Part shown: piece after piece, positions 59,478 to 64,000 of the stretch | Numbering within the stretch: the first letter of the stretch is position 1 | Layout of the letters: every line of letters starts with the position of its first letter | Assembly (NCBI GenBank): GCA_025200525.1 | Contig: CM045758.1 | Coordinates: forward strand, 163,801,040 to 163,865,039 | Direction of reading: 5' to 3' | DNA length: 64,000 nt | Origin: Camellia lanceoleosa | Taxonomy: Eukaryota; Streptophyta; Magnoliopsida; Ericales; Theaceae | Position numbers and translations under genes: made by a program | Notes under the pieces: model-generated | Databases searched by the model: none | Told to the model about the DNA's origin: nothing | What the model saw: the letters and a program-made list of their open reading frames with translations, nothing else

Positions 59478-62376
59478 AGTATATTTTTGAACTTTTTATA
59501 AAATATGGGTTGGATTTGAAGTGATGTGATAGAGAGATAATATGACTTAAATAAGATAATGTGTTAAATAGGATAATGGGTTTTTGACTTTTTTAAATTA
59601 TGACATATAATGTCTAATTATTTAATTATTTACAAACAGGGCTTGATATAAGAAATTTATGCCTACATTATAATAGTTAAGTTATAAAATGAAATATAAA
59701 TGTAAGACAAAAGTATAGGACTTGCATTAGTGAAATTTACACGTGAGGTCCACTTTTAAATCTTAGATTCGTATCACATTTAATTTCGCAAGGTTGACCA
59801 AAAAAAATGTTATAAGAAGTTAGGCACATGGAATTGGGTCAACCCAATAAATGACGGGTCAACTTAACTATAGATATTGAAATAGAATAGTTGTGGGTTT
59901 CTATCAACCCTCTTTAGGCTAAATAATAAAATTTTAGTTAAAATCTAATTTCAAAAATAATTTTAAAAAATTGAAAAAAAAACTTTAAATTCTTTTTCTT
60001 TTATTTTTTTATTTTTTTTAGAGATACCTAATGGTTGAAAAAGTCTAGAGGTTCTCAATTGAAGACTACAAGGAGGCTACAATCAGTAGAGCCAACCCCA
60101 TATGACCATAAGGCAGTCAGCATAACATTATATACATACATTACACATTTATTTAGTGCTATTAAGAGAGACTTCTCGTTTAGGAATACACTACACATTT
60201 ATTTAGTGCTATTAAGAGAGACTTCTCATTTAAGAATAAGTTATTTTAGTAATTTTTTATAAAAAAAATGTGTAAAAAAATAAAGAGAATAATTTGACAA
60301 TTTATAATAATTTTTTGATTAAAATATATAATTGATAAACGAAAACTTATTAAAAAAATATGGTAGTAAGGGTTTTCAATAAAACAATTTAGATTAACTC
60401 ACAACATTAGATTGAAGTACAAGAACTTCAAGAATAAGTGATTGATTTCAACAAAGATTTGTCTCGTTTATTGGCTCTTACAATAAGAGGCATAAAAAGT
60501 GTGCAACACTTTTTTTTTTTTTTCCTCTTCACTATAACAATGTCAATTACGTGTGTTACAAATCTAAATTTTTAGGAAATTGCTCACTTTTGCATAGAAA
60601 TCAATTTTAACTGGTGGTTTGGGGTGGGAATTTTAACACCTTTTTGCATTTTTAGGAGTTAAAAAAACTATGCATTTTGGAGGTTTTTTAAAAATTTATT
60701 TATTTTTAGTGAAAAAATTGATATGATATCTGACTTTTTAAACTAATAAAAGCTAGCCACCGAAAATTTTAAACGTTGATGTGCTAATTTAGCCTTAAAA
60801 GAGAAGGTAAATTAGCCATCATAACTGTTAAAAGGGAGGACAAATTAAGTAAATATCAGATAGTGTATTTGTAGTTATAATTTACCCTCTAATTTAATAA
60901 TAAACTAGCCACCAGAACTCTTGTTACCCAAAAAAATAATCTAAAAGGGGGAGGTAAATTAGATTTTTACAGATTAAAATTAATAATACCCTAATAAAAT
61001 TAATTACTAGTACAACAAATTATTAATAAGCACAATGATGAACTTAGCAGTAAATGATCAGACAAAATAACAATGAAATATAACTAACATACAGGGTAAA
61101 TCAAATGATTAACACATGAATATTAGATAGCTATAACAGTAGTAGAAAAGTAAAGAGATTAGGGAAGAAGATACAAACTGATTTATAACGGTTCGGTTTC
61201 AACCAAGCTTACATCTACTCTTTAAGCTTCACTTGAGATTTTCACTATTTTCTAGCTTCACAGGGGTGCTAGCAACCTCTTTACAAATGGAGCAATCTTC
61301 TACGGATTTTGTACAGACTTCACAAGTCCAAAACCTTGCAAATCTTAGGTGATTCACAATCTTATTCTCAAGATTTCAAGAATATAGTGTTTGCAACACT
61401 TTTACAAGATGAAATGGTATTTTTACTTTCAAAGAAAGCTTATAATAAATATCTCTCAAAGATAGATATACAAAATGAAATTTTGATTTTTCTGTAAATC
61501 TCACACAGGAAAGATAAGTTTAATGCTATAAGGCTCAGTGTATAATTTATAAGAAAAGATGTGAGTGATTATAGATCAAAGAATATTTTCAGATTTTTTT
61601 GTAATTTGTTTACATTAGAGACTTTGGTATATATAATGGAAATTATAGCCGTTTATAGTCGTTGTAGTTATTTGAATTTATAGCCGTTTATAGCCATTGT
61701 ACTTCCATCATTACCAATTTGAATATCTTTCACTCCATCATTACAAATTTGAATATCTTTTACTTGAACCATTTGAACCTTTTGGCCTTTTGAACCTTTA
61801 TAACCGTTGTACTTCTATCATTACTAATTTGAATATTTTTTACTTGAACCTTTTTGGCTTGCTGCTGTGCTAGACTGTTTGAACCTTTATTTTGGGCTGT
61901 TTGAACTCCTGATTTAATCAAATATTAAATGCATTCTAACAATAGATAGGATAAAGGTTTATGTGAGAAATAATAGGACAAAATAAATTTTGATTCTATT
62001 TTTCTTTTTCAAATAAATCATCAAAATAAATTTTGGATTATATTTTTCTCTTTCAAATAAATCATCAAAATAAATTTTGATTAAAATATAATTAAATAAA
62101 TTATCAAAATAAATTTTGGATTCTATTTTTCTCTTTCAAATAAATTAAAATATAATTAAATAAATCATCAAAATAAATAAGTTTAACAACTCTTTTAGTG
62201 AAAAAGTTGATGTAATATCTAATTTTGGTTTATAATCACAAATACATTCTTTGAGATTTGCTCAAAATATGAATTGTTCATGTGGTCTTAAAAATTAAAA
62301 ATATCTCATTGCCGCACTTTTTATTTAATAGAATTAACAAAAATAAATAAAATTTATAACTTCTCTTCTATATAAC
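59478..62376. other. AT-rich region with tandem repeats and LTR remnant
   Basis: No gene is supported. It contains a 50-bp duplication (60138-60237), TAAATTAGCCACC-type repeats (60780-60970), TATAGCCGTTTATAGC and CATCATTACAAATTTGAATA repeats (61645-61870), and AAAATAAATTTTGATTCTATTTTTCT-like repeats with CTTTCAAATAAATCATC (61979-62175). From about 61020 to 61941, a minus-strand segment starting TGTTAGAATGCATTTAATA looks like a copia-type LTR whose left end I cannot fix. Confidence 0.5.
60138..60237. repeat. 50-bp tandem duplication
   Basis: ACATTACACATTTATTTAGT..GGAAT (60138-60187) repeats as ACACTACACATTTATTTAGT..AGAAT (60188-60237). Confidence 0.95.
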
Positions 62377-62916
62377 TGTGGGGACATATTTTCTGAGTGC
62401 CAAACACATGGCCAAGGTGACGCCGAAGTGTCAGCCGAGGTGCCACGTGTCCTGGTCGTGACGCCGAGGTAATCTCGGATAGGCCGAGGTTATCTGAGAG
62501 AATATCGGAATCCGAGATAAGCGGATAAGGGATAAGAGTCCTAAAATGAGAGAAGACTTTATTTTGGGTAAAGATAAGACTCTTAGAGAGTTTATCTCAA
62601 TCCTACTGGGAGTCCAAGATTAGCAATAATCCTAAGTCCAATGAAGCTAGGCTTCTATTGGGACTAGGTTTGTGTTGGCTATAAAAGAAAGGCACCCTCA
62701 TAGGTCTAAGGTACGCAATTTATATTCTGAATAGTGAGTTAAGCATTTTTACTATCTTTGAGAGATAACTGACTTGATCGTCAGAGTGCCCCCGGGTGGA
62801 CGAACTACTGCCGGAATCTCTTCTTTCTATTGCAGGTCGTTCGGCCTTAATCTATTCTGCCGGTGCTCTCTAGCTAAGTACTAATTTGGCAGTGTGGTCG
62901 GAAATTGACACACACA
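62377..62916 (+). mobile_element. 5' LTR of a Ty3/gypsy element continuing off-window
   Basis: It starts TGTGGGGACATATTTTCTG and ends GAAATTGACACACACA. A TATA site GGCTATAAAAG lies at about 62677-62687. A primer-site-like TGGCACCGTTTGTGGA follows at 62920-62935 and gag after that. The partner LTR is right of the window. Confidence 0.8.
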
Positions 62917-62919
62917 ATT

Positions 62920-62935
62920 TGGCACCGTTTGTGGA
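62920..62935 (+). promoter_or_regulatory. Primer-binding site
   Basis: TGGCACCGTTTGTGGA three bases after the LTR. It is a variant of the TGGCGCCGT type common in plant Ty3 elements. Confidence 0.7.
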
Positions 62936-62951
62936 AAAGAAAGGAGAATAA

Positions 62952-64000
62952 ATGGCCAACGACGAACAGAAAGAGAAGGTTGGGGATGACACTCCAATTG
63001 GGAGTGAGAAACCTGTTGACCTTGACGTCGTAGAAGACAACTGCAACGAAGAGACTCGTGATCAGAATCACGGAGGAAAGGACGTCGGCCAGGCAGGTGA
63101 TGTACCAAAGAAAACGGACCAAAGCGGGTATTACAATGAGGACGACCTTCAGGCATGGAAGGATAGATACCTACGGAGGGACGACGAGGTAAAGGGAATG
63201 GCGAACAAACTGGCGGACCTACAAACAGTCGTCAATTTCATGATGCAGAACAACGTCATGCAGCTACTATTCCCGTTACAAGATACATAGATTCCAGCGG
63301 CCAAGAAAGATGCGCGACAAGATGGGCAGAAAACAGTCCCTACAGTCCCCCAACACACTAGGAGCAAAAAACACTCTCACCAGCCTTCAAGGGAGGTCGG
63401 ACGAGGAAAGTCGAGAAGGGAAGAATCTCGAAGGACACATCGTACCAAGGAAGCAGACCCCAAAGAATATCTGCATGTTCAAAGACAGGAGTTGTGCTTC
63501 GACGCAACTGATGGAGAAAGGTCGAAGAGGGCTCACAACGAAGTTGAGAGTAGTGCACCTAAAAGGCTGAAGTCAGGAGATAGCCGAGCTCTTCGTCGGA
63601 CCAAGAAGGACCTAAGGGATTACCTACAGAGGAGGCAACAAAATGCCGAGGTAACCTCCCCGGTCAAGCCGAGAACGCCATTCTCGGTAGAACTGGACAA
63701 ATTTGAAGCCTCGAAGAGGTTTAGCATGCCAAGTTTCTAGATCCACGATGGGAAGTCGAACCCCAACTTTCACGTCGGTTTATACCTGAACTCGATGGCG
63801 TTATACACCGGGAACGAGCCGTTGCTTCGCAAGGTGTTCCCCTCATCTTTCGGAGAAATTGCATCAGACTGGTTTAACAAGTTACCAAAAGGAACCGTGA
63901 AAACCTGGGAAGGCCTGGCCAAGATGTTTGTGGCCAGGTTTGTGACAAACAAACTACAGCCGTTAAGGGTAGACGCCTTAATGGCTTTGAAAATTGGCAA
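62952..64000 (+). pseudogene. Ty3/gypsy gag, N-terminal part, broken, runs off-window
   Basis: The ATG at 62952 opens an acidic frame (MANDEQKEKVGDDTP) with the charged helix DDLQAWKDRYLRRDDEVKGM, and stops at 63290. After shifts, PFSVELDKFEASKRFSMPSF appears (63679-63738), then a TAG, then SNPNFHVGLYLNSMALYTGN, FPSSFGEIASDWFNKLP and WEGLAKMFVARFV up to the edge, the usual gag core of this class. The start is supported by its place 17 bases after the primer site. Confidence 0.8.

Overview
This is plant nuclear DNA, most likely from a eudicot. Nearly all of it is transposable elements inserted into one another. I see no intact host gene, no rRNA or tRNA gene and no CRISPR array. The plant call rests on Tat/Ogre-type Ty3/gypsy gag and pol, Mutator-like (MULE) transposase, a ULP1 protease carried by a MULE, plant mobile domain (PMD) genes, GT..AG introns and many AT-rich non-autonomous elements. 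I cannot name the species.

Layout. 1-3657 is most of a very long LTR on the minus strand; its outer end (3657) cuts the gag of a second, related element on the plus strand. That second element fills 3658-18212: a gag remnant, about 3.3 kb without recognisable pol, a six-exon PMD gene on the opposite strand (7835-11091), a repeat-rich 3' region, a polypurine tract and a 4.0-kb 3' LTR (14216-18212). It sits inside MULE-1, which continues to about 32715 with a ULP1-type gene (plus strand) and a MURA transposase (minus strand) facing each other. The MURA gene is split by a 6.6-kb LTR-type insertion (24422-31000), itself carrying a nested solo LTR (26500-27922, TSD TTGAG).

32716-41384 is AT-rich and holds several small inverted-repeat elements, a Ty3-type LTR with a cluster of CCGCTCGAGCGG palindromes, and a short copia-like solo LTR. 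MULE-2 (41394-59468, 9-bp TSD ATTTAAATA) is a relative of MULE-1 in the opposite orientation. It was split by a 15.2-kb Tat-type element on the minus strand (43946-59188, TSD GTATC) that keeps decayed gag, protease, RT, RNase H and integrase. The 3' part of that element again carries an antisense PMD-type gene (plus strand, about 45160-50219). 59478-62376 is AT-rich with tandem repeats and a copia-like LTR remnant. From 62377 another Ty3/gypsy element starts on the plus strand (LTR, primer site, gag) and runs off the right edge.

Common themes. (1) Two different Tat/Ogre-type elements each carry a PMD gene antisense to their own transcript. (2) The stop codons I could check in the PMD, ULP1 and MURA genes almost all fit C-to-T or G-to-A changes, as expected for decay of methylated DNA. 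(3) Every non-coding part of the MULE family, introns included, is filled with one short motif, AGAGAAAATT and its complement. The PMD gene is the best candidate for something worth study: exon phases and splice sites are preserved over 671 codons although seven stop codons interrupt it.
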